Shown: piece by piece, positions 13,301-20,698 of the stretch
How positions within the stretch are numbered: the first letter of the stretch is position 1
How the letters are laid out: the number at the start of each line of letters is the position of its first letter
Assembly: GCA_022782605.1 (NCBI GenBank)
Contig: JALFMW010000316.1
Location: forward strand, 40,151-104,150
From: Clostridium sp.
Lineage (GTDB): Bacteria > Bacillota > Clostridia > Peptostreptococcales > Peptostreptococcaceae
Direction: 5' to 3'
DNA: 64,000 bases
The notes under the pieces: model-generated
Databases searched by the model: none
Told to the model about the DNA's origin: nothing
Seen by the model: the letters and a program-made list of their open reading frames with translations, nothing else
Program-made: the position numbers and the translations under genes

Positions 13301-13500
13301 TCTACTTTTGTATCTGTATTATTTGTACGTTTCTTTATTTTAGGCCCAACGCCTACATATGTATTTATAGCTTTACTTTTGATATCTACAGTATGTTCAC
13401 CAAACATAGCACTAAGCCTATCAGAAGGTCTTAATATTTCTACTTTTGGATTTATACTTGTACCATTATCTACAATGCGTTTTTTACTACCAAAAGCCAT
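4312..13500 (-). CDS. giant probable virion RNA polymerase with N-terminal DEDDh exonuclease
   Basis: This is a 3062-residue protein. Residues about 135-425 carry a full DEDDh (DnaQ-like) 3'-5' exonuclease signature: Exo I FDLET (D139, E141), Exo II GGHNIITFD (D316) followed by VLDTYPVV, and Exo III HLGSFD (H412, D417). Far downstream is YNGDSDGDSESAF (D2432, D2434, D2436), preceded by an IRYPTIW segment. That is the catalytic DxDGD loop of double-psi-beta-barrel RNA polymerases, in the setting seen in QDE-1/YonO/crAss-like enzymes. A basic Gly-rich stretch near 1530-1560 (GGIKQSFGSKHDKG) could be the first barrel's Lys-bearing strand; this is tentative. A hydrophobic segment lies at about 2943-2967, before a basic C-terminal tail. 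The gene follows the tape-measure position, so the product is probably packaged and injected to make the first transcripts. ATG with AGGAAGTG 5' of it; the gene ends in its own terminator. RNAP assignment is by motif, so moderate to good. Confidence 0.78.
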   Translation of the reverse strand: MAFGSKKRIVDNGTSINPKVEILRPSDRLSAMFGEHTVDIKSKAINTYVGVGPKIKKRTNNTDTKVDNKSVNKNMIEVLNKAGFFGYHKKTPLSDVAIHGFSFQRQKGQRPSTAEAMGKAWSKVADMKDNKSGALYVFDLETFGSSTKDLRWKPQGITEFAMRKHDFETDTETVKNILLTTDDVVEKLDNFLTEYNKLIKEKSIDRIKKENHDIYVTAMRMSLYDPKRGAEFELKDNVWEAKKLISTDDAVAGNIDAVTRGVNQFKSMNKQVKGKINPESGLSYDVTEMIKAVGEMNKAMEDDTGVIGGHNIITFDRPVLDKSIRDIYNKQAAIANDPKAKKEDVERATKAMEFMKNTLGDVGFNFKKGNVLDTYPVVTLATNEFGFESPNLQLGTLAGKYYKEEFNKGTAHLGSFDVEMNMKMILEPSKELDNESLIQHLIEKDITKFNEDNPAITLNDKQIFKATNNVYSSNFSNRSFINYREYNNGNIYTNGGFVIDDKGKVTHTNFSGNTGFNKNGFYTVKEQNVIKVSDLGEDVAKQLRETYTDLSSDNLYHVAFASHTKTVDSNPHTVHIYATTQEELEGIIGSNLVHVANKKDNGYELVEKNKDYVLNMSYNLKTKDVISDNATNHTEIMLNAMKFSEKQTVNEAANRAVFNNEKKIKKISGLLSFDKEARKNGLDKGLDKMLEDGVSLSTILKKGDGAIDVSGPNGALKQVRYFSPEETEQLRKIYTKHMGYKPKGESDYKIDFRTLTNTSAAYESVMSKKDYYNKLIKATEEHFGPNINYDDINVNYFFKELDKKSSVEVLGFLKDDEKIVRAVRGESNVSTHEYSYFKNRYDFVLGDKFKTRGDKAKKIEKTFGSNNDRMTVSYDLSNTNSNSTFINKVFKLHMGSKDIDRLTPEETEIYKNEAMLNFLYDQYNDRDNKELFKNKKLREYTESIMENIELKNKPPEDFNANTVATLIGEAIKEVKDKDITAGLSNNLVGDIDVLSVKPNAAMFFNDFNYEDMINLGKEIKSLKTYTDKDRSKVVDELMDVFSLDKATFKRGIENLDEVDADKVKLIKKIADKQIRTQLDDMVKTMRENNIDFHVDTINRLMIAQRGDDIVPLTGMPKLKIDDYGNLTLQSGEQNLALGLRLEVVNTKDGKRTRLTTNLDSNFGRKDFFSDLFKNKVLSGKETELSDLNRFIKYHNTETAKYTKYSGRKTDLTTVNDRFNISAYQELLPEMVRVNGELSGLLDGLDFNNKDLIPQLREHLSSLEKNSKIDKDSLPPDINMLTRNDDITLALATMDPNDPFYKDFQKIAKYLGPGLKETAYSKGELQIGDRVIGNATNVFDAVSRPPMYGAGNIKYLRTDDIKELKDFDILPGSIIETNKTMRGIYREKEGELLTSDFRGRQVLMSAPYIKRRLENQRATILKNKAKINNATIQQMTDEYLDEVYTHTIETLSSGTFEQARIGDARVFNNIINMPVDVQYLSVNKDLMDAVDNKTDQNKIQRLIDMAGTITKNEQGEYEYKRRAGTIVKRGEVIAEYSGYGGIKQSFGSKHDKGVLFFSISHNDQELSDEYISKIINQYANQFDVAETDEEKFKTLFNILRAKDLKATYKIENANHASLLKVQDGSVEKGMTYLNNAQLGSLNKSVKSYFEGLQQDNSDDRVISAFSNGMIPHERAIRALHEDIANKKGITVDELVRKTTGSRFKNIDELLDMVKDEREALSEIVFGDYGAFAGFMTVTNDNISGHGNVGLNVSSNFADAIKRYSKASGKSYEEAAKEIGEDILKDDNLNFIRKTMYDANGQILEDKGRLFKIDDVGTFILEEMNENQKTYIDLKRFDEAFRHVDKLIQKADKDADINTRLVHKNVYSRGEKGELIPHEEIVGNFLFEKEGDKNVIVGSTPYSNHAIIADSETTSRVTKEYLDAMKALNEYKKIDPDKLTTEDKAEMKKLREIVSSQKDHTKHVTVDDQMLSKLENIKFNDDLAKDLEYSLKVDRDLDYALTEEKAEFLSKKSGGFIKYNKDDGTFEIDERIKGKKAYGSFIEKIKSQQYYNDVYADELTEEMLKSPEYAHLKDIYNDVVGKGKSDKIGVHNAQAIYDLQGMARAAEFNRTSDMDMMQDLIDNHNFELMSIKDYVPKDGIAGPSTIDSIRDKRIMLDLGEQFADNNRYIAIPAGGQRIGDMEALTKMQAMVNTIKSNSDSIEKMEIGSLLGVDKDTYESLTPTMKKEILDQSNIPPAIREKYEKHINNIQDARDKLVELSERYNRKDTLYTAASKVEIMEASNRAKIISVTSDAAIADVAKQMGIDLPVSETSGKFMKKAKVLMEDGTEESLHDLAQRGIHYDFQRVGIDHFINSGYFDSNGEANEKVLKQFGLQNTQQLIEHLETYGDANIAIRYPTIWNNSLYATRTYLDREFDYKNIKSVSSASMLKYNGDSDGDSESAFQITYDGANFALFEHQRKQAIAEVKSTNKAMDSKEFQETVRQQVISKGVISEDAYDAFSTLSLGMDETAVLENPKWVSKSKNIILEDIAKNRKAGNVEDIQGTIKNAKSETFRTRRYEATSAHPTGEVIAANMNDVKEAITKALEIDRTAFEENTLDIAEKISAGSIDLNDVKGKDKYAVIDYAMKALESNNEFANTPEFKKMQDAMVKRVDIQHMFEEEQSKGAKNAIGSIDNLLNAVRTVSTKALGDESSNMYDLNKSNIVNEASTRMIQQVISFKKVEAEIGDSRVVELEQIMSVAKKGKAGDTEVEKLTDWLGTYLSTGDTNTIWNEMRASTRYELENPSKGKLSYIEGFKKRERNLKNSTLTDEELEIMAKNNYIAKNYLSAVNQMANDPYWSQSMIDISGSGKKTSQDKTIDRVINKTSEDFMTNRVNNEIKNRTEIPNIDKFVTGDKVGDNDLLNLQFDVKSNLDKEINTESLLDNVVEEGEKGLGKRLLSQSAELSLGTGIGIAALGVAAGLMIAGYAGGGHQKPTKPKDDSQPVEVTPMLDDNNPDNAMRQQGYIINIKADTNKGARHLKRTLKDVAKASSSNGDVTINMNYKNTSGGGYSNKDIENIINNFI

Positions 13501-13542
13501 AGCATCACTTCCTATTAATAATATTCTAATAAAGTATTACTT

Positions 13543-13572
13543 AAAAAAGAGCCATGATTTTTCATGACTCTT
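13543..13572 (-). terminator. rho-independent terminator after the 2092-aa gene
   Basis: An 11-bp stem (AAGAGTCATGA / TCATGGCTCTT, with one G-U that exists only on the minus strand) is followed by six T. It overlaps the last bases of the stop codon and separates this gene from the giant polymerase gene. Confidence 0.85.
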
Positions 13573-16500
13573 AAAATAGACTACCTAGTCTATAAACAGC
13601 TTTTGCTATTTTATAACTACCAGCTTTACCATAATCTTCAGCTTTTTCTTTTACGTCTCCTATTATTTTAATACCAGGTGCTCTTGTTTTCTCTATGCTT
13701 ACATTATGAAGAACTAGTCCTCTACCCTTCATAACTGATCTTATATTATGATTATGAAGCATATTTCCATTATCGTAATTTTCTATTTCTGGAGCATCCT
13801 CGAAAGTAGCTTTAGACTTTTCAGAATTATAATATCCAAAATCTGATAACAGCATACCTTCATTCTCTATAGTTTTCATCTTAACATATTTAAGATTAAC
13901 ATTAGGCTTCCAACCTCTCCAACCTGCACCAGGCATAGCGTGAACGTTAAAGTATCTTCTGTTAGATTCTACACGTTCTAACTTCATACCCCAAGCAGCT
14001 TGTAATGGTCTACGCATCATAGGTGATACAGATTTTAATATTTTCTTTCTTTCCTTCTTATCTGTGACTTCCATAAATGCTTGGAAGTGATCTTTATATT
14101 GATCAGGTACTGAAGCCAATAGTTCATCTTTAGTAGCATTAGCGTCTAAGCCATACATAGTAGATTCCATTGCCTTTTTATAAGCTACTGCAGATTTAGT
14201 CCATTCTCCACCTTTTAAGAACATCTTATTTTGCTCTTGTAATAGTTGTTTCTTATTTTCAACTCTTTCTAACTTCTTAGAATATTTATCTCCAACATGT
14301 TTTACTTTATTAGTTAATTTTGCTGCTTCTACATTAAGCTTGTTTATCTTTTCTTTGTTCTTATCTATTTGATCGAATATACCTTCTATATCTACTTTTT
14401 CTTTACGTCTAGCCATTTTAGCTGCACGTTTATATAATCCACTATATTTCATATACTCTAATCTATCAAAGTATTCATCTAAATCCCACTTTTTACGTGT
14501 TTCTTTAGGAGCCCATTTACCAAACATCTGCTCTTTATTGAATCTAGAATTCTTTAATGCAGACATTGTAAGACCTACTCCTACTCCTATAAGTGCTCCT
14601 CTAGTAGGTGTCATTTTACCTACTAAATCTTCTATAGCTTCCCAAGCTAAGTCTTTACTAGCGATAGCTGCACCAGCCAGACCCATAGTAGCCATAGACT
14701 TAATTGGATTATCGGCATTATCCCAAGCATATTTAATAGTACCTAATGCAACGCCAAGTTTAGCTCCTTTTTGCCAATTTGTTAATTCCTGACCTCTACC
14801 ATTAGCACCATTAGACATATTTAATATATATGACATATTACCAACTAAGAAAGCAGTAGGATTTGTAGTTACAAGTAAGGCATTACTTAACCATCTTTCT
14901 TGTTTATTAGTACTATATACACTATTCTTAAAATGATTATAAGCTATACCTAAACTTAAAGCTTCAGATATTAATGATTTACTAGACTGTTCATTAAACA
15001 TAGGTCTAACAAATCCCTTGATAGGATGATCCCATGTTTTAAAGTTAGAGCCATAATAATTCTCTTTCATATATGACTCATAAGCGCTATCTACTCTTAA
15101 GAATTTATTATGTATGATAGGTATTGGAGCATGAGCTATTAATTCTTGTACAGCTCCACTAGCCTCTTGTGCTGCACTTATAGTTCCTAACTTAGCTATG
15201 GTACTAGTATCTTCTACGTCTTTTTTAGCTATGCCAGATTCTATAAGAGTTCTATTTAATGATTCGCTAGAACCAGGTACATATACAACTGCTGGAGTCA
15301 ATAAGTTATTGTCTCTATTTTCTTTGTCATAGCCTCTGTTTTTATCATGTCTATATGTTATCTCTTGCCCTGGAGCTATATAGGATTGTAATGCACTTTC
15401 TAAGTTATCGTCTTTAGCAACTCCTGCTAAGTTTAAAACAGTTTTATCTGCTAAGTATATATTAGAGCCTTGTACGTATTGTACTATACCTTTTCCATAT
15501 TCTGTATTATTCTTAGCGTATGTATATTCAAAAAATTGATGATTACCAGACATTTTAGCTGTACGCTCTGCTATCTGTTCCATCTCTTCTTTTAATGCTT
15601 CGTCAGTTACTGTGTTTTTAGCTATATTACGCCATATCTTATATTCACGAGAATTAGGCGCTACATCTGCTAATATCTTATATCTATCAAATGCACCATA
15701 ATCTCCAAATTGATCAGGATGTAATTCATTTAAAGTTTCATAACCTTTACCTGGTAATCTTGCTTCACCTTTAGGTATGTTAGTATATGGATCTCCTGTC
15801 TTATATGAATCAGGTATCCAATCAGGCATATTGTTAACTAATGGATTTACATTGATACGATTTCTCTGTTCAGAAGGGAAGAAACGTCTAGCTATTTCCA
15901 TAGGGCCTCCACCAAGACCACCTATACTAGCATCCCAGAATGAACGAGAAAAGCTATTCATTTGTTCAGCGCTTTCATATCTAAATGTATATGAACTATC
16001 TGAATTAGTAAACATAGAACCTAAGTATCCATACATACCACTGATTTGACTAGCTGAATACATAGCGTCTCTTGCAAAATCATAAGTCAATGACTTATTA
16101 ATTAAATCAGGATCTACGCGATCTCCATACCAATTATCTATATAATTGTTGTATTCATTAACAAGATTACGATAGATATAAGTACTGTTTTCTGGATTAT
16201 TAATGACTCCTGCAGAACGAGTACCTTTAGTTCTTCTGTTCTTAATAGCATTATTTATTTCTGCTATAAGGCCTCTACCTATTCTTTCAGTAGTACCAGG
16301 ATCACCATAATCACTCATGCCATCAAGGATATTAGATTTAAATATTTCATTCTCATTTGAAGATATTAATACACGTCCTCCACCTCTTGTAGTTTGTATA
16401 TAGTCTTCACCGGTAGGTGCTACATATGTATCTACGTTAGGAACTTCGGCAGTCATAAAATCATATCCTGGAGATTCTATTTGACCATTTTGTACTGTAA

Positions 16501-19500
16501 AATTCATTTCTCCAGATACTGGATTTCCATATGGCACATACTCTGCATTTCTAATATCTGTACCAGATACTATTAATAAATCTTCGTTACTGTATCCGCC
16601 ATCTTCGTGACGTTCTTTATTCTTGATACGTTCGTTAATTCTATTAATAACGGCCTTAGCATCTCTTCCAGTATGTCCTAATCTTAATCGTGCTTCAGGC
16701 AACATACGTACTGGTTTTAATATTTCACCTACTGTAGGATTCAATACAGCACCCCAAGGTGTACCTTCAGTAAACATTTTAGAAGTTAAAGGATAAGGTC
16801 TATCCCCTTCTTTTAAATGTTTCTTTTCTAGCCAGTATGGATTTACTAATGCTCTTACTGTACTGAATGGATGAGTAGGAGTTGGCAACCAACTATGAGC
16901 CCATTTCTCTTCACTAGAACCATATACACTTACATCGTGATAATTACTTTCAGCTCTTCTTAAGTAGTTAGGCTCCCAGTATGATATAGCTCCACCATGA
17001 TATTCACTAGTAGAGCCAAATGACCAATATCTACCTTTACGTACTGGGCTATATCCATTTTCGTACCAATCTCTACGTTCTTCTGCTGTATCGAAATGAT
17101 TATCTCCAAAGTAGTATTCATGTATTACAGATGTTTCTGCCCAATCGTTTATTCTATCTCCTAGGCCTACATTATATGCAAATTTACGTGCACCTATATC
17201 TACGTATGATAATCCACGAGCTGCAGCTTCTGTCATAGAAGAGCCTAAAAATCTTCTAGATTCATCATTAAGATAACTTAATGTTCTGACTCCAAGTGCG
17301 ATAGGAGCTACACGTTTTAATCCAAAGTTTAAGTATGTAGCTAATGGAGAACTCATAGAATCAGATGATAGGTTTAATCCTAATGCAGATAAGTCATAGT
17401 TTAATCTAGACATTGAATATTGAGTTAATAGTGTAGCTTCTGTTATATTAGAAGTATCATAACGACCTGCTGTAAATAATTCCTTAGGAAGATTTTTAAC
17501 GCCATCTATAACGTTAGATACAGCAGCATTAACATCTTTCATATCTCCGCTCTTAATAGCTTTATTTATATCGCTAATTATATCTTTAGGACTAAAGGCA
17601 GATTTTCTTATTAGAGTTAAATCATTATATTCATTATAAAAATTTAATTCATTAATGCTATCTAGATATGAGTCATCTAATATATTAAAGTCTTTTATAC
17701 CTCTATCCATTATCTCATTGAATGTATTTAGCATACCTTCATTACTATTTATGATATATCTAAATATATTTTCTCTACCTGTTTCATCGAATCTAGCTTT
17801 AATATCATCTGCTATTACACTATCTACATTCATGTAATTTTCAAATAATCCAAGTACACCTATATCATTTAATGTTTTACGTTGTATGTCATTAGTAGTT
17901 ACGTCATTAACGAAATTAGTAAACATACTTAAATCTTGTGTTCTAGAATTTTCTAATAAGACTTCTTTGATATACTCAACTCTGAATTGACCAACGCTAT
18001 CTCTAGTCCATTGTTCTTCTAGTCCCATACCAAATAAAGGATTAAGCTTACTCTTCTTAATAGATATATGACTTATATCTTCTGAGTGTTCTAAATCAGA
18101 TCTTATAGTGTCTATCATACCAGCTAATCTTCTATTAGTTAAAGCTCTTGTATCATTAAAATTATTAACGAAAGACATCATAGCTTCATCTGAGCCATCT
18201 AATAAATACTCAAACATTTTATTTTCTTCTTGAGATAATCTTCCGTTTTTAATAATAGAGTCTATTAATTCATCACTAACGCCTGTTATATTTCTATTAA
18301 GTATCTGGCTAGTAGTCAATGCATTATCATACATTAATGATTTTTCTTCAACGGTTTCTAGTATTACATCGCTATTTATATAGTTTCTCATAGCGATTAA
18401 TCTATTCTTTTCATATGTTGGATCTAAGCTTTTACCAACTTTTCTATTTAATTGATTTTTAAGATTAAATGAGCCATCTTGATTAATATCTAATAATTGA
18501 GACATTATACCATTATAAGATTCTAATGCTTGTTGTTGAGTACCTAATAGTTCTTGAGTAACCTTTTTTCTCCATCCGCTTACTTCTCTTACATCTACTG
18601 CAGTACCCTTATCTAATGTCGCTATACCATTATCGTCTCTAGTAACACCATATAATGTACCATTTAGATATACCATCATATCATTCATAATATTATCTGT
18701 TGCACCAGTTAAATAAGCATTAACATCACGCTTATCTGCAACAAGAATATCAAAATTATGCTTATCATCTAAATCAAATGGTTTTAATAATATTTTACCA
18801 GGAGTGGTATCTTTAACTTTTTTAAAAAAGTTTTTTATATCTTCAACAGACTCTCTACTATCAAGTATAGTCTTTTGTCCGTTTTCATCAGTAACGACAC
18901 GTAAGCCACGATCTATGATCATATTTTTAAAGTCTTCATTCCAAACAGATGCGCTACCTTTAATACGAGTATTCATGTCTACCTGCTTTGTACTGTTATC
19001 GAACTCTCTAAAAGTAAATCTGCCAAAGTCTAATTGGTCTCCTAGTTCTTCTAAATCTTTAACTTTTAATGCAGTAGTACCAGTTGCTCTGTCTATAATC
19101 TTATCAAAAAAAGTAGGTTGATTTTGTTTATATAGATTATCATATCTAGAAACACTTATATCTTCTGCTAATTTGCCAAACTCATTGATTATACTCTTAT
19201 CATCTACAGCGTGTTCTTCTCTCCATTTTAACATACCATTTAATAGAGAGTTTAACTGTTCTTCGTTTAAGCCTGTTTTATAGGCCTTTTTATAATGAGA
19301 TAATAATGTACCATCTTTTATGTTTTCTTCAGTTACCTTATAATATAAAGCATCAACTAAATCGTTTAGCATATCTTTTTCTTTGCCTTCTATTTGGCCA
19401 GATATCTGATCTTTAAATGCTTTCTTGAAAGTATTCTTCTTACTTACTTTAGCACGTCTTAAAGTCTTATCTTTTGTTTGTAATATTTCAATCATATCTT

Positions 19501-19849
19501 TAGTCAATTTAGTAGTTGATGCTTTTATTTTATCTGCATTCTTATTTCTATTTTTAAGAGCCTCTTTTATTTTCTCTCCGTTCTTCCCTATATTTCTATC
19601 ATAAGCACGTCTTAAAGTACGAAAGTCTTTTGGTCTATTTAATAGATCTCTTTTAAATCCTTTTCTAGCCTTAAGTGCTTCATCAAGAAGTCCACTTTTA
19701 ATTACTCTCTGTCCGAGTTCAGAGGTCATAATTTTATAGCCGCCAGCAGCAATGCCAGCGGCTAACACACCGATTTTAGCGGCACGTCTAAACCCAGTGG
19801 AATCCCTTTTAACGTCTCTGCGTTTTTTATTTCCTCTACGTCTAGCCAT
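13571..19849 (-). CDS. 2092-aa virion protein in the tape-measure position, with a nuclease-fold (SNase-like) insert
   Basis: The gene directly follows the tail-assembly chaperone genes, where myophages place the tape measure, so it is probably the tape measure or another injected inner tail protein. The N-terminus is very basic (MARRRGNKKRR) followed by a hydrophobic Gly/Ala segment (about 26-42). Further hydrophobic Gly/Ala segments lie near 1700-1790. Residues about 1455-1550 resemble the staphylococcal nuclease fold: a short beta strand, LNLAGV, a paired-strand segment with a YDKENRD turn, then SLNRTLIESGIAKKD. The family's usual acidic catalytic residue after LAG is replaced by AKDD, so activity is doubtful. 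A W/Y/P-rich segment (about 935-1020) looks like a compact folded domain. Long helical, charged stretches follow it (about 1830-1950). ATG with GGTGGTGAATAA upstream. Confidence 0.6.
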   Translation of the reverse strand: MARRRGNKKRRDVKRDSTGFRRAAKIGVLAAGIAAGGYKIMTSELGQRVIKSGLLDEALKARKGFKRDLLNRPKDFRTLRRAYDRNIGKNGEKIKEALKNRNKNADKIKASTTKLTKDMIEILQTKDKTLRRAKVSKKNTFKKAFKDQISGQIEGKEKDMLNDLVDALYYKVTEENIKDGTLLSHYKKAYKTGLNEEQLNSLLNGMLKWREEHAVDDKSIINEFGKLAEDISVSRYDNLYKQNQPTFFDKIIDRATGTTALKVKDLEELGDQLDFGRFTFREFDNSTKQVDMNTRIKGSASVWNEDFKNMIIDRGLRVVTDENGQKTILDSRESVEDIKNFFKKVKDTTPGKILLKPFDLDDKHNFDILVADKRDVNAYLTGATDNIMNDMMVYLNGTLYGVTRDDNGIATLDKGTAVDVREVSGWRKKVTQELLGTQQQALESYNGIMSQLLDINQDGSFNLKNQLNRKVGKSLDPTYEKNRLIAMRNYINSDVILETVEEKSLMYDNALTTSQILNRNITGVSDELIDSIIKNGRLSQEENKMFEYLLDGSDEAMMSFVNNFNDTRALTNRRLAGMIDTIRSDLEHSEDISHISIKKSKLNPLFGMGLEEQWTRDSVGQFRVEYIKEVLLENSRTQDLSMFTNFVNDVTTNDIQRKTLNDIGVLGLFENYMNVDSVIADDIKARFDETGRENIFRYIINSNEGMLNTFNEIMDRGIKDFNILDDSYLDSINELNFYNEYNDLTLIRKSAFSPKDIISDINKAIKSGDMKDVNAAVSNVIDGVKNLPKELFTAGRYDTSNITEATLLTQYSMSRLNYDLSALGLNLSSDSMSSPLATYLNFGLKRVAPIALGVRTLSYLNDESRRFLGSSMTEAAARGLSYVDIGARKFAYNVGLGDRINDWAETSVIHEYYFGDNHFDTAEERRDWYENGYSPVRKGRYWSFGSTSEYHGGAISYWEPNYLRRAESNYHDVSVYGSSEEKWAHSWLPTPTHPFSTVRALVNPYWLEKKHLKEGDRPYPLTSKMFTEGTPWGAVLNPTVGEILKPVRMLPEARLRLGHTGRDAKAVINRINERIKNKERHEDGGYSNEDLLIVSGTDIRNAEYVPYGNPVSGEMNFTVQNGQIESPGYDFMTAEVPNVDTYVAPTGEDYIQTTRGGGRVLISSNENEIFKSNILDGMSDYGDPGTTERIGRGLIAEINNAIKNRRTKGTRSAGVINNPENSTYIYRNLVNEYNNYIDNWYGDRVDPDLINKSLTYDFARDAMYSASQISGMYGYLGSMFTNSDSSYTFRYESAEQMNSFSRSFWDASIGGLGGGPMEIARRFFPSEQRNRINVNPLVNNMPDWIPDSYKTGDPYTNIPKGEARLPGKGYETLNELHPDQFGDYGAFDRYKILADVAPNSREYKIWRNIAKNTVTDEALKEEMEQIAERTAKMSGNHQFFEYTYAKNNTEYGKGIVQYVQGSNIYLADKTVLNLAGVAKDDNLESALQSYIAPGQEITYRHDKNRGYDKENRDNNLLTPAVVYVPGSSESLNRTLIESGIAKKDVEDTSTIAKLGTISAAQEASGAVQELIAHAPIPIIHNKFLRVDSAYESYMKENYYGSNFKTWDHPIKGFVRPMFNEQSSKSLISEALSLGIAYNHFKNSVYSTNKQERWLSNALLVTTNPTAFLVGNMSYILNMSNGANGRGQELTNWQKGAKLGVALGTIKYAWDNADNPIKSMATMGLAGAAIASKDLAWEAIEDLVGKMTPTRGALIGVGVGLTMSALKNSRFNKEQMFGKWAPKETRKKWDLDEYFDRLEYMKYSGLYKRAAKMARRKEKVDIEGIFDQIDKNKEKINKLNVEAAKLTNKVKHVGDKYSKKLERVENKKQLLQEQNKMFLKGGEWTKSAVAYKKAMESTMYGLDANATKDELLASVPDQYKDHFQAFMEVTDKKERKKILKSVSPMMRRPLQAAWGMKLERVESNRRYFNVHAMPGAGWRGWKPNVNLKYVKMKTIENEGMLLSDFGYYNSEKSKATFEDAPEIENYDNGNMLHNHNIRSVMKGRGLVLHNVSIEKTRAPGIKIIGDVKEKAEDYGKAGSYKIAKAVYRLGSLF

Positions 19850-19863
19850 TTATTCACCACCAA

Positions 19864-20487
19864 TTAGAATTTCTTTCTAGGAGCATTTCTTACTACTCCG
19901 GCTGTTTCTGATAATAAGCCAGTATACATAGCATCTTGGCTCATATTTATATCAGGGAATTGTTGCTTAAACTTTTCTAATTCTCTCTTTTGTTCTTCAG
20001 TCATTGGCGCACGTTTGCTACCTGAATTATTGATTTCAGACATTACTTCATTTAAATTACGTCCTATAAATCTACCTTGTTCTTGAGTAGCAGGTTCTTG
20101 ATCTTTAGGTATTGGATTACCATCTTCATCAAGTTCTTCATCGTGGCCATTATTATAATAATCAGAATGACTATTTTCCTGATTACCGTATAATGCAGTC
20201 TTAATAGAATCTATAGCTGAAAACTCTAACGGTTCTTGTAATACGTTTATTAAAAACCATTCCGCCCTACTGTATAATTTGTATAATTCAGGATATGTCA
20301 TACTTTCCAGTTCATTTAACTTATATGCAGGAAAAGCTCTCATTATTAAACAAATTATAACGTTATCTAATTGAGTCATTTCAGAAGTGAATAATTCTAA
20401 CATTAATAATCTATCTTCTGGCATTACGCATGATTGCTCTATTACTATCCTAGATAACTCGTATACTACTCCTGGGTAACATATCAT
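19864..20487 (-). CDS. tail-assembly chaperone, frameshift-encoded C-terminal extension
   Basis: The open frame gives 207 codons from an ATG at 20485-20487, but no ribosome site precedes that ATG, which lies inside the end of the 81-aa gene. Reading the upstream gene to CCC (20474-20476) and slipping +1 joins it smoothly to this frame, giving a protein of about 276 aa. The joined segment (VLYPENLDVDDML-PGVVYELSR) then matches the pattern of the neighbouring 124-aa protein (VLYPEEVVEDIALVAEIITS). The C-terminal half is acidic, low in complexity and ends basic. This fits the long form of the two-protein chaperone that loads the tape measure, encoded next door. The standalone start is considered unlikely. 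Confidence 0.7.
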   Translation of the reverse strand: MICYPGVVYELSRIVIEQSCVMPEDRLLMLELFTSEMTQLDNVIICLIMRAFPAYKLNELESMTYPELYKLYSRAEWFLINVLQEPLEFSAIDSIKTALYGNQENSHSDYYNNGHDEELDEDGNPIPKDQEPATQEQGRFIGRNLNEVMSEINNSGSKRAPMTEEQKRELEKFKQQFPDINMSQDAMYTGLLSETAGVVRNAPRKKF

Positions 20488-20695
20488 CTACATCAAGATT
20501 TTCAGGATATAGTACACAGTTTTCTACAATTGCATCTTGCAAATCTAATTCATCATCTATTTGAGATGTAAGAGTTTCATATTCTAATTTGTTTAATAAC
20601 TTATACATATATATTTCATCATCTATAGTGCATGTTTGGACAACGTTATATTGCTCTACTAGCTTCTCATATATACGATCTAAATTATTATACAT
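20450..20695 (-). CDS. tail-assembly chaperone, short form (81 aa)
   Basis: A small acidic, helical protein encoded between the tube genes and the tape-measure position, the standard site for tail-assembly chaperones. ATG is preceded by AAAGAGGTATAGTTA, which overlaps the end of the 124-aa gene. The sequence around Cys60 (ENCVLYPE) matches the neighbouring 124-aa protein (AKCVVLYPE), so the two genes are paralogues. The in-frame end after CCC-AGG reads RSSIRVI and breaks the shared pattern, which supports translation continuing mainly into the next frame for the long form. Confidence 0.7.
   Translation of the reverse strand: MYNNLDRIYEKLVEQYNVVQTCTIDDEIYMYKLLNKLEYETLTSQIDDELDLQDAIVENCVLYPENLDVDDMLPRSSIRVI
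20471..20476 (-). other. probable +1 ribosomal frameshift site CCC-AGG
   Basis: The minus-strand codons CCC AGG lie at residue 74 of the short chaperone. Both codons are rare in this AT-rich genome. Slippage of the proline tRNA from CCC to CCA moves the ribosome +1 and continues at GGA in the 207-codon frame. Frameshifting between tail chaperone frames is widespread; +1 shifts at CCC are known from phages PSA and SPP1. Here the evidence is frame geometry, absence of a start site for the second frame, and homology restored by the shift. Confidence 0.65.
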
Positions 20696-20698
20696 TAA

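Noticed and set aside
20450..20487. Independent gene starting at ATG 20487
   Set aside because: No ribosome site, and it starts inside the previous gene; frameshift fusion explains the frame better.
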